NCBI GenBank assembly: GCA_020426845.1
Contig: JAGQPF010000400.1
Span: forward strand, 1-43,651
Length of the DNA: 43,651 nt
Reading direction: 5' to 3'
From: Planctomycetales bacterium
GTDB taxonomy: Bacteria; Planctomycetota; Planctomycetia; Pirellulales; Pirellulaceae
The notes under the pieces were generated by a model. The model was given only the letters and a program-made list of their open reading frames with translations. It had not been told where the DNA came from and made no database searches. The translations under genes were made by a program, and so were the position numbers. Shown here piece after piece: positions 34,264 to 43,651 of the stretch (position 1 is its first letter; every line of letters begins with the position of its first letter).

Positions 34264-35755
34264 TCTCTTCGAACGGAAACAGCGGCCGCCGCCGGTGCTC
34301 ATACGTCAGCGCATGCACGTCGGCGCAGGTGGAGCCCGGGGTGTTGACCCGCAGCACCGTCGGGCAGACCTCGCGATAGGCGGCCAGCGGCGCGTGCACG
34401 CCCTTGGCGACCAACACGTCGTAGGCGGTCGGATCGACGCCGCACGACAACAGTTGTTGCAGGCTGAACGGCACCATCCGTTTCGAAGTGAGCATTAGCG
34501 TCAGTGAGCCCGCTTGCACAACGGCGGTCGCCCCCTGGTCGAACTTGGTCATGCCGCCATGTCGCGGCTTCGACTCGCTAAATCGACCATCGTGAAGCGA
34601 GATGACGCGGCAGGCAAGCGTCAACGGCGCGCCGTGGCGCTGGTCGGTCTTGCCGCCCATCGTCAGCGTCAGCTCCGCGCCAACCCCCGCCTTCGTTGCT
34701 TCGTCGACCGCCCGGCGATCATACAGGCACACAAATCCACGCAACGGGCTGTCAGCGAGCGCCTCCGCGACAGCTGTGCCGTCGGCCGCGCTGCCGCCGC
34801 CAACATTGTCGCCCATGTCCAATAGGCAAACCGGCCGGGCCGATTGGGCGAGCGTTTCAACCTGCCGCAGGGCGGCTTTCACATCCAGCAACTCGCTGCG
34901 ATAGAGCTCGCGGCGTTGGAGCAACGCGTCGGCCAACTGATCGGCGGCTCGCTGAGCGGCCTGCGCGTCTCCGTCGGCCACGGCCAGCGTGGCGGCGCCC
35001 ATCTCGTCGACATCCGCATAGGGGAAGCCCAGCAGCAAACTGGTGGACAGGATGGCGCCGCGCGGTGGTGCGTCTGTTGCCGGCGTGCGCAGTTGTTCGG
35101 CCAGAGAATACACCTCGGCCAACCACGGCGCCGCCGTGTCCTGGCGGTCGATGGCGATGACCAGTGGCGGGAAGGCCGCCCGCAGCACAGGTTGGATGCG
35201 ACCGGCGACAGTGTCGACCATCAGTCTCGCCGCCTCCAAGCCCCGGGCGCGTTGGTCGAGATGAGGGTTCGAGCGATACGCCGTGAGAAAGTCGCAAGCG
35301 TTGACCATCGCGGGCGACAGATTCGCGTGCAGATCCAGCGTCCCGCCAATCGGAATGTCCGGCCCGAGTTGGTTTCTCAACAGCGTCAGCCAATGGCCAT
35401 CGGCGTCGGGAAAGTCCTCCGACACGGTGGCACCGTGCGGAGCGACGAGAACGCCGTCAAGCGATCCCGCACCGTCAACTGCCGCGGTGAGCTCGTCCAT
35501 TAACTGTTGCCAGGAAGCTCGGTCAATGACGCCTGCCGGGAGCGCGCGAGCCGCGAACAGCGGGGCAATCTCGACACCCTGCTCCGCCGCCAATCCGTCG
35601 AAGAATCCGCCGACTTCATGGTGGGCGCCGACGAAGTGCGCGCGGATCGCGTCGGGCGTGGTCAGCAGTGCGTTCTCGCGAAACTGCTCGATCGTGGTGG
35701 GCCGAGTGACAAACGTGTTCGACTCGTGCAGGAGTGCGATGATTCCGATTCGCAT
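34256..35755 (-). CDS. M81-family metallopeptidase (MlrC-like)
   Basis: The ATG at 35755 follows AAGGGG, a good ribosome site. The 499-residue protein matches the microcystinase C (MlrC)/M81 family: MRIGIIALLHESNTFV at the start, VAPHGATVSEDF, GGTLDLHANLS with Asp/His zinc ligands, YRSNPHLDQRARG, and the C-terminal part with CLLDMGDNVGGGSAADGT and PGSTCADVHAL. MlrC itself cleaves linear microcystin products; most homologues have unknown substrates and sit in amino acid or peptide catabolic clusters. No signal peptide is seen, so it is cytoplasmic. It lies 56 bp after the dioxygenase-like gene on the same strand, probably one operon. Confidence 0.92.
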   Translation of the reverse strand: MRIGIIALLHESNTFVTRPTTIEQFRENALLTTPDAIRAHFVGAHHEVGGFFDGLAAEQGVEIAPLFAARALPAGVIDRASWQQLMDELTAAVDGAGSLDGVLVAPHGATVSEDFPDADGHWLTLLRNQLGPDIPIGGTLDLHANLSPAMVNACDFLTAYRSNPHLDQRARGLEAARLMVDTVAGRIQPVLRAAFPPLVIAIDRQDTAAPWLAEVYSLAEQLRTPATDAPPRGAILSTSLLLGFPYADVDEMGAATLAVADGDAQAAQRAADQLADALLQRRELYRSELLDVKAALRQVETLAQSARPVCLLDMGDNVGGGSAADGTAVAEALADSPLRGFVCLYDRRAVDEATKAGVGAELTLTMGGKTDQRHGAPLTLACRVISLHDGRFSESKPRHGGMTKFDQGATAVVQAGSLTLMLTSKRMVPFSLQQLLSCGVDPTAYDVLVAKGVHAPLAAYREVCPTVLRVNTPGSTCADVHALTYEHRRRPLFPFEEIT

Positions 35756-35811
35756 CGGTTCCCCTTGTTGTCGGATGCTTGGTTTCCGCACCTACGCGCT
35801 CACAGGCGCGC

Positions 35812-36570
35812 CTACCAGCGCATGCGAAAACAGTTTTCACCGGACCGGTCGCAACCGCGCATCAGATAGATGGTGCGATTGGACATCACCAGTCGGCCCT
35901 CGCGCTGAAATCGCGTCGGCTCGTCGTGGCAGTAGACGGAGGTGGTCGGCATGTAGCGGAGCGTCATGCCGCGCCGTGGATGCTCGGAGCGGTTGGCCTC
36001 CGAGCCATGGTAGAGATACACATCGTGCAGCGACAGCTGGCCCGGCTCGAGCACGATGTCCACGGCGCTGGCCTCATCGAACTGATCTCGTTCGAGCTCC
36101 AGATTCAAGGCCAGGCCCGGCGCATCGTTTTGTTGGTGCCGCGCCAGCTGCCGAGGTTGATGCGAGCCGGGAATCACCCGCAAGCAGCCGTTCTCGCGAG
36201 TCGAGGCGTCGATGGCGATCCACACGGTGCAAGTGGCCAGCGGCCGAATGGGCCAGTACTCGCCATCCTGATGCCAGGGCGTCTTGGTCCCCACGCGCGC
36301 CGGCTTCGCGAAGAAACTCATGTTCCACAACGCGATGTCCTCGCCAAGCACCTGTTCCACCATGTCGAGAATCTCGGGCATCCGCGCGACATTCAGAAAC
36401 CACGTGTCATAGGCCAGCAAAGCGGAGCAGTAATCGCTGAACTCGGGATGTCGCGCGATCAATCGCGAGTGTGCCTCGGCGATCTCGCCAAGCAACTCGT
36501 CAGGCACGCGAAAGTCCGGGACGACGTAGCCGTCGCGGTGATATTGCTCGACCTCGGCGGTCGTCAGCAT
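35812..36570 (-). CDS. Phytanoyl-CoA dioxygenase (PhyH) family protein
   Basis: PhyH-family enzymes are Fe(II)/2-oxoglutarate oxygenases that hydroxylate unactivated carbons. The 252-residue protein starts with the typical LTTAEVEQYHRDGYVVPDF. Iron ligands are visible: H100 and D102 in TPWHQDGEYWP and H188 in VYLYHGSEANRSEHPRRGMT, with the 2OG-binding Arg in RRGMTLRYMP. CLRVIPGSHQPRQL is the usual segment between. All key residues are present, so it should be active; the substrate is unknown. It is the first gene of a two-gene operon with the M81 gene. Dispersed repeats lie just upstream. Confidence 0.92.
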   Translation of the reverse strand: MLTTAEVEQYHRDGYVVPDFRVPDELLGEIAEAHSRLIARHPEFSDYCSALLAYDTWFLNVARMPEILDMVEQVLGEDIALWNMSFFAKPARVGTKTPWHQDGEYWPIRPLATCTVWIAIDASTRENGCLRVIPGSHQPRQLARHQQNDAPGLALNLELERDQFDEASAVDIVLEPGQLSLHDVYLYHGSEANRSEHPRRGMTLRYMPTTSVYCHDEPTRFQREGRLVMSNRTIYLMRGCDRSGENCFRMRW

Positions 36571-36615
36571 GGCAAGTTCTCGAGAGGTGGAGTTGTGATT
36601 GGCGCCCGGACGTAG

Positions 36616-36681
36616 TGCAGGTTGCCAGCCTGCAACCCAGCGTGATTGGCGCCTGGATGTGGTGCAGGCTGCCAGCCTGCA
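36616..36681. repeat. Two copies of the TGCAGGCTGCCAGCCTGCA palindrome
   Basis: Copies at 36616-36634 (GGTTGCC variant) and 36663-36681 match the family at 5877 and 24523. Both copies are preceded by a GGCGCCYGGAYGT-like flank, so a ~47-bp unit has been duplicated. Confidence 0.9.
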
Positions 36682-36761
36682 ATCTAGTGTGATCGGCGCC
36701 CGAACGTGAACGGTTCCCGCTGGGCACGCTCATTCTACCGCAGCCAACCTACGCTCGGTTG

Positions 36762-37015
36762 AATCCCCTCGGCGTCGCAAGGAAACCCGACGCGTAAGCG
36801 AGGGATCGGAATCAGCAATCCCCTCGGCGTCGCAAGGAAACCCGACGCGTAAGCGAGGGATCGGAATCAGCAATCCCCTCGGCATCGCAAGGAAACCCGA
36901 CGCGTAAGCGAGGGATCGGAATCAGCAATCCCCTCGGCGTCGCAAGGAAACCCGACGCGTAAGCGAGGGATCGGAATGATCGGAATCAGCAATCCCCTCG
37001 GCGTCGCAAGGAAGC
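36762..37015. repeat. 55-bp tandem hairpin repeat array
   Basis: Units start at 36762, 36817, 36872 and 36927 (period exactly 55), and a fifth partial unit at 36991 after a 9-base extra TGATCGGAA. Each unit folds on itself: ATCCCCTCG pairs with CGAGGGAT and GCGTCG pairs with CGACGC. One copy has GGCATC. The whole interval 36571-37172 has no gene apart from these repeats. Confidence 0.95.
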
Positions 37016-37172
37016 CGAGTGCGGCATGCCGGATGCCATCCCTTTTTCCGCCATGCGTTGACGTCCCCCGGCAGGGAAGTAAGCTGATACGCGAAACGGC
37101 CCCGGCTGGCTTGCGATAGAAATCGGCAGGCTTTGCCGCGGCGGCGCCATTGACTTGCTCGAGAGGAACGGA

Positions 37173-37826
37173 ATGACCGACATCACGTTGGCGATGATGC
37201 GCGAGTGCCTTTATAGCGCGGTGGTCTGCGATGCCCTGGATGGCGTGGATCGGCGCCGTCAGTCGCCGGCAGCTCCTCTGCATCAGCTTGCCGGCGCCGG
37301 CGTGCTAGTAGGCCGCTGCCGTACGACGCTCTGGGCGGACATGGACCATGAAGATCCACGGCCCTACGAACTGGAGTTGCAGGCGGTGGACGCTTGCCGG
37401 GCCGACGACGTGTTGATTGCCGCGGCGGGCGGCTCGATGCGATCGGGGATCTGGGGCGAGCTGCTGACGACCGCGGCGCGCGGCCGTGGATGCGTGGGGG
37501 CGATTGTCGACGGCGCCGTCCGCGACTTGCGACAGATCCGCGAGATGGAGTTTTCCGTCTATGCTCGCGGCGCCTGTTTATATGACAGTTTGAACCGGCA
37601 GCGGGTGATCGACATCGATGTCCCCGTGGAGATCGGAGGTGTGCGGTTCTGCCCCGGCGACTTGGTCGTGGCGGACGTGGACGGAGTGGTGGTCGTGCCG
37701 CAGGATGTCGAGCAGGAGGTGGTACGTCGCGCTTGGGAGAAAGTGCATGCGGAGAACGAAGTCCGCGATGCCATTCGCGACGGCATGTCAGCCACTGCCG
37801 CGTTTGCCAAATACGGAGTTCTCTAA
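37173..37826 (+). CDS. RraA-like / HMG aldolase family protein
   Basis: The ATG at 37173 follows GAGAGG. The 217-residue protein has the RraA fold motifs: VVCDALDGV at the start, GAGVLVGRCRTTLWADMD, the conserved loop WGELLTTAARGRGCVGAIVD then GAVRDLRQIREM with the metal-binding R-D pair, and FCPGDLVVADVDGVVVVPQD. The family includes 4-hydroxy-4-methyl-2-oxoglutarate/oxaloacetate aldolases and the RNase E inhibitor RraA; proteins with extended helical tails, as here, tend to be the aldolase-like members in catabolic clusters. Reaction not provable from sequence. A sulfatase gene follows after 126 bp. Confidence 0.9.
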   Translation: MTDITLAMMRECLYSAVVCDALDGVDRRRQSPAAPLHQLAGAGVLVGRCRTTLWADMDHEDPRPYELELQAVDACRADDVLIAAAGGSMRSGIWGELLTTAARGRGCVGAIVDGAVRDLRQIREMEFSVYARGACLYDSLNRQRVIDIDVPVEIGGVRFCPGDLVVADVDGVVVVPQDVEQEVVRRAWEKVHAENEVRDAIRDGMSATAAFAKYGVL

Positions 37827-37952
37827 GGAAGACGTGAAATACAATCGCCCCGTGGCGAATTGGGTTTGTGGCTCAAACCCGCCATGGGGGAAGTGGAGCG
37901 GAGGAAGTGGAGAGCTTCCCACTCGCTTTTTGGAAACCATCGGGAGCACGGC

Positions 37953-39449
<1,497 letters not shown>

Positions 39450-39516
39450 TCGAGCTGGCGTGGTCGGGTGGCTGTCGCATCGACGAGGCCGCCGCGACAA
39501 AGCGCCGGACGCACAA

Positions 39517-39546
39517 AAAAGGCGGCGCCAAGTGGCGCCGCCTTTT
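39517..39546. terminator. Bidirectional terminator after the sulfatase gene
   Basis: AAAAGGCGGCGCCA-AG-TGGCGCCGCCTTTT is a perfect 14-bp dyad with U-tracts on both strands, 67 bases after the sulfatase stop and before the convergent OmpH-like gene's end. Confidence 0.92.
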
Positions 39547-39650
39547 CGGAGAAGCCGCATGTTGCGAGCCAGAGGAGTCACCTCTCGCTTGATCGACGGC
39601 AACACGCGTTGAGCAACAGTTCCCTGTGCTTGGAAGTTTCGAATGGTTTC

Positions 39651-40397
39651 CTAGCGAGGCGCCTGCGGGCCCGCGTAGGGCCGGCGAGCGGTTGTGCCGC
39701 CGACAGGCTGAGTCGCTGTGGCCGGTCGAGCCGCGGAGGCCTGAGCGGCGCCGGCGTTCAGCATCATGAGCACCGAGTTGGTGATGTCCAGCTCCGGCGC
39801 CTGGTAAATGACCGAGCGGTTCACCGTCTGCATCACCGATTCGCGGTTGGACGGATCCATGTTGCGGCTGTCGAACCTCACCACCAGGTCGATACGATGA
39901 CGCTGGCAATGCGCCTCCACGGCCCGCTCAATGTCGCGCCACGAGTTGTAGTAGACGGCCGCCTCGGACTCCAGAATGTTTTTCTTCTTCAGCGTCTCGT
40001 TGACGCGATACTGGGCGATTTGTGAAGCGAGCTTGGCCTCGGCCGCGTCGCGATTGGGCCCCTTGGGCATTTCGCCCAGCGCCTTTTGCTGATCCAGCGC
40101 CCATTTCTGAACGTTGGTCATCTCCTCCTGCAACTTCTTCACCTGACCTTCAATCGCTTCCATCTGGCTCTTGAAGCGATTGTTCTGCTCAAAGATCTGC
40201 TTCACATCGACGACGGCGATCCGCGTCGGATAGGGCGACAACGCTCCGGCGGCGGAGGTGGCGCGAGTGGGCGGACTCTGAGTCGGTCCGGCAACCGGTT
40301 GAGTCGGCGGCTGAGTGAATTGAGCGGTGGCGACGGAGCAGAAGGCGAGCGTCAGGCTCCAAGTGATCGTGTGAAGGGACGATGGGGAAATACGCAT
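39651..40397 (-). CDS. OmpH/Skp-family periplasmic chaperone-like protein
   Basis: The 248-residue protein starts at ATG 40397 with GGAGAG upstream. It has a signal peptide (LHTITWSLTLAFCSVATAQF), a Pro/Thr-rich spacer, and then the OmpH signature IAVVDVKQIFEQNNRFKSQM followed by a long coiled coil (VKKLQEEMTNVQKWALDQQK) and a second helix arm (SWRDIERAVEAHCQRHRIDL). This is the Skp architecture, whose trimer holds unfolded outer-membrane proteins. The C-terminal ~35 residues are Ala/Thr/Pro-rich and extra. Skp usually sits near bamA and lpxD; here it is alone, so the client range is uncertain. Confidence 0.88.
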   Translation of the reverse strand: MRISPSSLHTITWSLTLAFCSVATAQFTQPPTQPVAGPTQSPPTRATSAAGALSPYPTRIAVVDVKQIFEQNNRFKSQMEAIEGQVKKLQEEMTNVQKWALDQQKALGEMPKGPNRDAAEAKLASQIAQYRVNETLKKKNILESEAAVYYNSWRDIERAVEAHCQRHRIDLVVRFDSRNMDPSNRESVMQTVNRSVIYQAPELDITNSVLMMLNAGAAQASAARPATATQPVGGTTARRPYAGPQAPR

Positions 40398-40634
40398 GCT
40401 TCTGCTCTCCTTGCAGTCTATCCTTCCGTCTTCGGCGCACCGCTCTGGGCCGTCGCCGATTTACGAAAGGAATGATTCGATCCGATCAATCTGTTGCGTG
40501 CTGCTTCCGTCGGTCTCGATCGCATCAATGCACGTTTTGTGCCAACGCTCACATTGTCGAGGATGCAGGGGAAATGCCGTAACTTGGCGGGCTTGGGGTA
40601 AGGGGGGGACGGCGGCAAAAAACCATGGTCCGAA

Positions 40635-40659
40635 GTTTTTACAAACACTCTGTAAAAAC
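40635..40659. repeat. AT-rich perfect dyad between two minus-strand genes
   Basis: GTTTTTACA-AACACTC-TGTAAAAAC is a perfect 9-bp inverted repeat, 18 bases past the stop of the oxygenase gene. It may be a weak terminator or an operator for the OmpH-like gene. Nothing else is evident in 40398-40676. Confidence 0.6.
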
Positions 40660-40676
40660 GGGAACTGCTCGCGGCA

Positions 40677-41426
40677 TCAATAACCTTCGCAGGCTTTGTC
40701 GTCCGGAGCGTAAAACGTCATCGCCAGCGAGTTGCGAACGCCCGAATTGGGGGGCAACGGCTCGCGGCCATGCCAACTGCGCTTGCCCAAGCGATTGGTC
40801 ACCACGAAGGCGAACCCACTGTTGGGCAAGAATGGAAATCGCTTGACTTCCTCGAACTTGGACTGGCTGTCAATCAAACCACGCAACGACAAGCGTCGAC
40901 GATAGACCGACGTTCCCAGCGATCGCTGGCTCTCGTCTCGCGGCAGGTAGATCATCATCGTCACGATCTTGCGGCGCGTGTCGGGATGGGGATCAATGCG
41001 GTAGCCGGACGTGTCTCGGAACAACTTCGGCACGCAGCGAGCCGGAATGTCCGGCACTTGGCTCTTGGGCACGCCATAACGCGTGCTGAGGTCGGTGGCC
41101 AGCAGGCCAAACACGGCGCGTTTGAACTCCGGGCTGCTCAGCCCTTCAATCACTTCGAGAAAGACGTCTCGAGCGTCGTTGGACATCGTGGTGACGCGCT
41201 CGGATGTTAGGTCAAAGCCCATTCGCGTGTAGCCGCCGGTGTCCGAAAGCCGCTTTTTGGCCATCGGATAGTAGTCGGCCGGGGCGGGCAGGTTGTCCAG
41301 CAACTCCCAGTACAACCCGCCGGGAAAAAACTGCTCCACATACAGATGGCTGTACGGTTGGTCATGCACGTCCGCCTGGCCGAGGGAGCCGAGCATGTGT
41401 TCCAGTGAACTGATTGCGAGGGACAT
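40677..41426 (-). CDS. 2-oxoglutarate/Fe(II) oxygenase, prolyl-hydroxylase-like
   Basis: The ATG at 41426 follows GGAAGG by six bases. The 249-residue protein has the double-stranded beta-helix iron site: H147 and D149 in YRIDPHPDTRRKIVTMMIYL and H219 in RLGKRSWHGREPL, with a 2OG-binding Arg shortly after (SGVRNSLAMTFY). PNSGFAFVVTN fits the strand between them. This is the arrangement of the 2OG-Fe(II) oxygenase superfamily (Tpa1/P4H-like). No signal peptide. The substrate is not evident; such genes often sit with capsule or sugar clusters, but not here. All ligands are kept, so activity is expected. Confidence 0.85.
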   Translation of the reverse strand: MSLAISSLEHMLGSLGQADVHDQPYSHLYVEQFFPGGLYWELLDNLPAPADYYPMAKKRLSDTGGYTRMGFDLTSERVTTMSNDARDVFLEVIEGLSSPEFKRAVFGLLATDLSTRYGVPKSQVPDIPARCVPKLFRDTSGYRIDPHPDTRRKIVTMMIYLPRDESQRSLGTSVYRRRLSLRGLIDSQSKFEEVKRFPFLPNSGFAFVVTNRLGKRSWHGREPLPPNSGVRNSLAMTFYAPDDKACEGY

Positions 41427-41772
41427 AGCGTGCCTTCCATCTCGGTTGACGATGGCCCAGCCGGCGGCTGCGCTCGACGATCCGGCGCTAAATAACAACT
41501 TGCTCGTCCAGTGCGAGTTGAAGTTGGTATCGACACGCCGCGAGTCAAACCTTGAGGGTTAATTGCTTTGCGCGGATTGGGAGCCTTTTATCAATCCTGC
41601 CGGGGAATTCAAGGCGAATGTGCGGATTAAAGATTTGCTTTCCCGAAATGCGGCGCAGCCCCCGAATGGCAGCCAGTAGCCGCGTCCTATAGTTGACGTG
41701 GACTGCGCAAGCTGGGAGGCCTGCGCGCAGACGATGGAAACTGAATCACACGCTTGAAATCGCGCCATCCCG
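41427..41772. other. Divergent intergenic region
   Basis: About 345 bases between the oxygenase (minus) and the cyclase-repeat gene (plus). No convincing gene, RNA or promoter pair is seen. Confidence 0.45.
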
Positions 41773-43413
41773 ATGTCATCCACCCCCGCTCCGCCGCCAC
41801 CGCCTCGGGCCACGCCCGGTGTCGACGAGCCTGCGCCGCCACCGCTGCCCCAACAGCGTCTGGCGGAGCCGCCTTTGCCTGCGGGGCCCGGACAAGTCGG
41901 TTCACCCTCGGAGCAAAGAGGAATCGTCGAGACGGGGGAGCCAACTGCGGAGCCACCGTTGCCGCAGCCGGCGACGGGCAAGCCGTTGGCTCGGTGGCGG
42001 CGTCTGTTGCGCGGTGAGCTGTTTCGCAGTTCGGCGGGCATGACCGTCAGCCTGATCGTGCATGCGGTGGGCTTTGTCTTGATGTCGCTGTTCATCGTGG
42101 TGTCTCACGTCGTACAGCCGTTGATCCTGTCGGTTTCCACCGAGCAACTCGAGGAGACCGAGGACCTGGTGACGCTCGAAAGTCCGCTGACGAGCGACGG
42201 GGATCTGGTGGCCGAGCTGGATCCCGTGCCCCAAGTTGCTCAGGCGACGAACGCACCGAACGTCGCGGCGCCGTGGGCGAGTGACCAACCGGTGGAGCGT
42301 TCCACCATGCTGAACGAACTCGCCGAGGCGAATCTCTTGCAGGAGATTGACGCGGGTGCCTCCGGCGGCGGATTCGAGGGCCGCTCCCAAGTGGCGCGCG
42401 GCAAATTGCTGGCGGCGCGCGGCGGCACTCCGCGCAGTGAAGACGCGGTGAAGCTCGGGCTGGAGTGGCTGGCCAACCACCAATATGAAAGCGGTGGCTG
42501 GCGCCTGAACCATCAGAAGGGCGAGTGCGGAGCGAGGTGCCGCCACCCTGGCACGTTCGGCAGCACGACCGGCGCCACAGGATTGACACTGCTGCCGTTT
42601 CTCGGCGCGAACCACTCTTCCGCACATGGCGACTATCGCGAGGTGGTGCGACGAGGCATCTACTACCTGGAAGGCCGCCTGCTCGAGACCACTCACGGCG
42701 GCGACTTGCAGGAGGGCACGATGTACTCACAGGGCATCGCCACCATCGCGCTCTGCGAGAACTATGCGCTCTCGAAGGACCCGGCGCACCGCGAAGCGGC
42801 GCAGCTGGCCGTCGACTTCATCTGCAGCGCTCAGCATCCTCGTGGCGGCTGGCGATATGTTCCCGGCCAGCCGGGTGACACGACGGTGACCGGTTGGCAG
42901 CTGATGGCGCTCAAGAGCGCCAAGCTTGCCGGGCTGCGGGTGCCCTCGCCGGTGATCGAGCGCGCCAAGGAGTTTCTCGGCACGGTGGAGTCGGCCAGCG
43001 GCGCTCAGTACGGCTACTTAAAGCCCGGCAAGGACCCCGGTCCGACAGCGGTCGGCTTGCTGATGCGGATGTACACCGGCTGGGAACAGCGGGACGCGCG
43101 ATTGGGGCGCGGGGTTGACTACCTGGCGACGCTCGGCCCGTCCGAGACGGACATGTATTTCAATTACTACGCCACGCAGGTGATGCATCACTACGAGGGC
43201 CCGCAGTGGCCGCGTTGGAACAACCACCTGCGCGAATACCTGATCCGCACGCAAGCTCGCGAAAACCACGAGCGGGGCAGCTGGCACTTCGAGGACCGGC
43301 ACGCACATGCCGGCGGCCGGCTCTACACGACGGCCCTATGCGTGATGATTCTCGAGGTCTACTATCGCCACATGCCGTTGTACGAGAAGCGGTCGGTCGG
43401 CGGCGGTTTCTAA
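41773..43413 (+). CDS. Membrane-anchored prenyltransferase/squalene-oxidase-repeat protein
   Basis: This 546-residue protein begins with a Pro-rich cytoplasmic region (about 1-72), a basic patch (ARWRRLLRG), and one membrane helix (MTVSLIVHAVGFVLMSLFIV) with S93 and H97 in SxxxH spacing, as in TonB. After an acidic linker (EQLEETEDLVTLESPL) comes an alpha/alpha-toroid domain (about 215-530) with repeats typical of squalene cyclases and prenyltransferases: LGLEWLANHQYESGGWRLN, AVDFICSAQHPRGGWRYVPG, GVDYLATLGPSETDMYFNYY. The DxDD catalytic motif of cyclases is not evident, so it is probably a binding or structural domain. Such proteins are common in planctomycetes; function unknown. Lacks an obvious ribosome site at ATG 41773. 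Confidence 0.87.
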   Translation: MSSTPAPPPPPRATPGVDEPAPPPLPQQRLAEPPLPAGPGQVGSPSEQRGIVETGEPTAEPPLPQPATGKPLARWRRLLRGELFRSSAGMTVSLIVHAVGFVLMSLFIVVSHVVQPLILSVSTEQLEETEDLVTLESPLTSDGDLVAELDPVPQVAQATNAPNVAAPWASDQPVERSTMLNELAEANLLQEIDAGASGGGFEGRSQVARGKLLAARGGTPRSEDAVKLGLEWLANHQYESGGWRLNHQKGECGARCRHPGTFGSTTGATGLTLLPFLGANHSSAHGDYREVVRRGIYYLEGRLLETTHGGDLQEGTMYSQGIATIALCENYALSKDPAHREAAQLAVDFICSAQHPRGGWRYVPGQPGDTTVTGWQLMALKSAKLAGLRVPSPVIERAKEFLGTVESASGAQYGYLKPGKDPGPTAVGLLMRMYTGWEQRDARLGRGVDYLATLGPSETDMYFNYYATQVMHHYEGPQWPRWNNHLREYLIRTQARENHERGSWHFEDRHAHAGGRLYTTALCVMILEVYYRHMPLYEKRSVGGGF

Positions 43414-43425
43414 AGTCGGCGCATT

Positions 43426-43651
43426 TCACCGAAAGCCGAAGTCCTTCCTCGCCGTATTTCACCGAAGGCCGAAGGCCTTCTTCAACGTAGCCCCGGGGAA
43501 AGCGCAGCGCCTCCCCAGGTTGGTGTCGCGCTCATCACGAAGGCCGAAGGCCTTCTTCAACGTAGCCTGGGGAAAGCGCAGCGCCTCCCCAGGTTTGGGT
43601 CGCGCTCATCACGAAGGCCGAAGGCCTTCTTCAACGTAGCCCGGGGAAAGC
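43426..43651. repeat. 75-bp tandem double-hairpin repeat, running off the window
   Basis: Units of GAAGGCCGAAGGCCTTCTTC plus a second block recur at 43464, 43539 and 43613 (periods 75 and 74), with a degenerate lead copy from 43426. Each unit contains AAGGCC-GAA-GGCCTT and CTGGGGA...TCCCCAG, two separate hairpins. The array continues past position 43651. Confidence 0.9.

Noticed and set aside
36762..37015. CRISPR array (regular 55-bp repeats)
   Set aside because: Whole units are repeated without unique spacers, and no cas gene is present in the window.
40396..40683. 95-residue plus frame in the gap before the OmpH-like gene
   Set aside because: Begins inside the OmpH start codon on the other strand and has no motif or ribosome site.

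Overview
The window reads as chromosomal DNA of a planctomycete, most like the Pirellulales. The pointers are protein families: a giant dehydrogenase/cytochrome with one CxxCH haem site of the PVC type, a sulfatase, Tat-exported TIM-barrel and molybdopterin proteins, a TIGR02996-type leucine-rich protein, a Ser/Thr kinase with a divergent sigma-like factor, a fused SecDF, a TPR protein with two RNA-polymerase-alpha-CTD-like domains, and membrane-anchored vWA and squalene-cyclase-like proteins. The DNA is GC-rich, and intergenic space is filled with palindromic or tandem dispersed repeats of the kind common in these genomes. I could run no searches; families are called from motifs read by eye.

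Layout. 1-442: a 184-bp tandem duplication. 443-8134: exported thioredoxin-like protein, Tat molybdopterin oxidoreductase, a minus-strand group (membrane protein, orphan protein, LRR protein; the last two overlap by ATGA) and a large two-domain esterase-like hydrolase whose 5' end runs through dispersed repeats. 8248-11953: signalling module of a membrane Ser/Thr kinase with an overlapping small gene, divergent from a sigma-70-like protein. 12479-14528: a cysteine-pentapeptide-repeat secreted protein with a hairpin-rich leader, then fur on the opposite strand. 14832-16673: TPR-like membrane-anchored protein. 16775-17416: four 139-157 bp tandem repeats. 17659-17732: tRNA-Thr(CGU), then the TPR/alpha-CTD protein, tgt, yajC and secDF (the widely conserved tgt-yajC-secDF order).

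25099-29949: LysM protein, an alpha/beta-hydrolase lacking its nucleophile serine, and a vWA protein. 30423-39449: a catabolic-looking cluster of PVC cytochrome/dehydrogenase, sugar-isomerase-like TIM barrel, M81 (MlrC-like) metallopeptidase, phytanoyl-CoA-dioxygenase-like protein, RraA-like protein and sulfatase. 39651-43413: OmpH/Skp-like chaperone, 2OG-Fe(II) oxygenase and a prenyltransferase/squalene-oxidase-repeat protein. 43426-43651: another tandem hairpin repeat running off the end.

Most interesting points: (i) the vWA protein and the squalene-cyclase-like protein both begin with a single membrane segment carrying a TonB-like SxxxH motif; (ii) an unrelated secreted protein and SecDF share the same 15-bp repeat core, giving KAGEC and KAGDD pentapeptides; (iii) two alpha-CTD-like domains sit on a TPR protein with no polymerase alpha N-terminal domain; (iv) a kinase/sigma/small-protein signalling locus; (v) several hairpin repeat families with common internal design.
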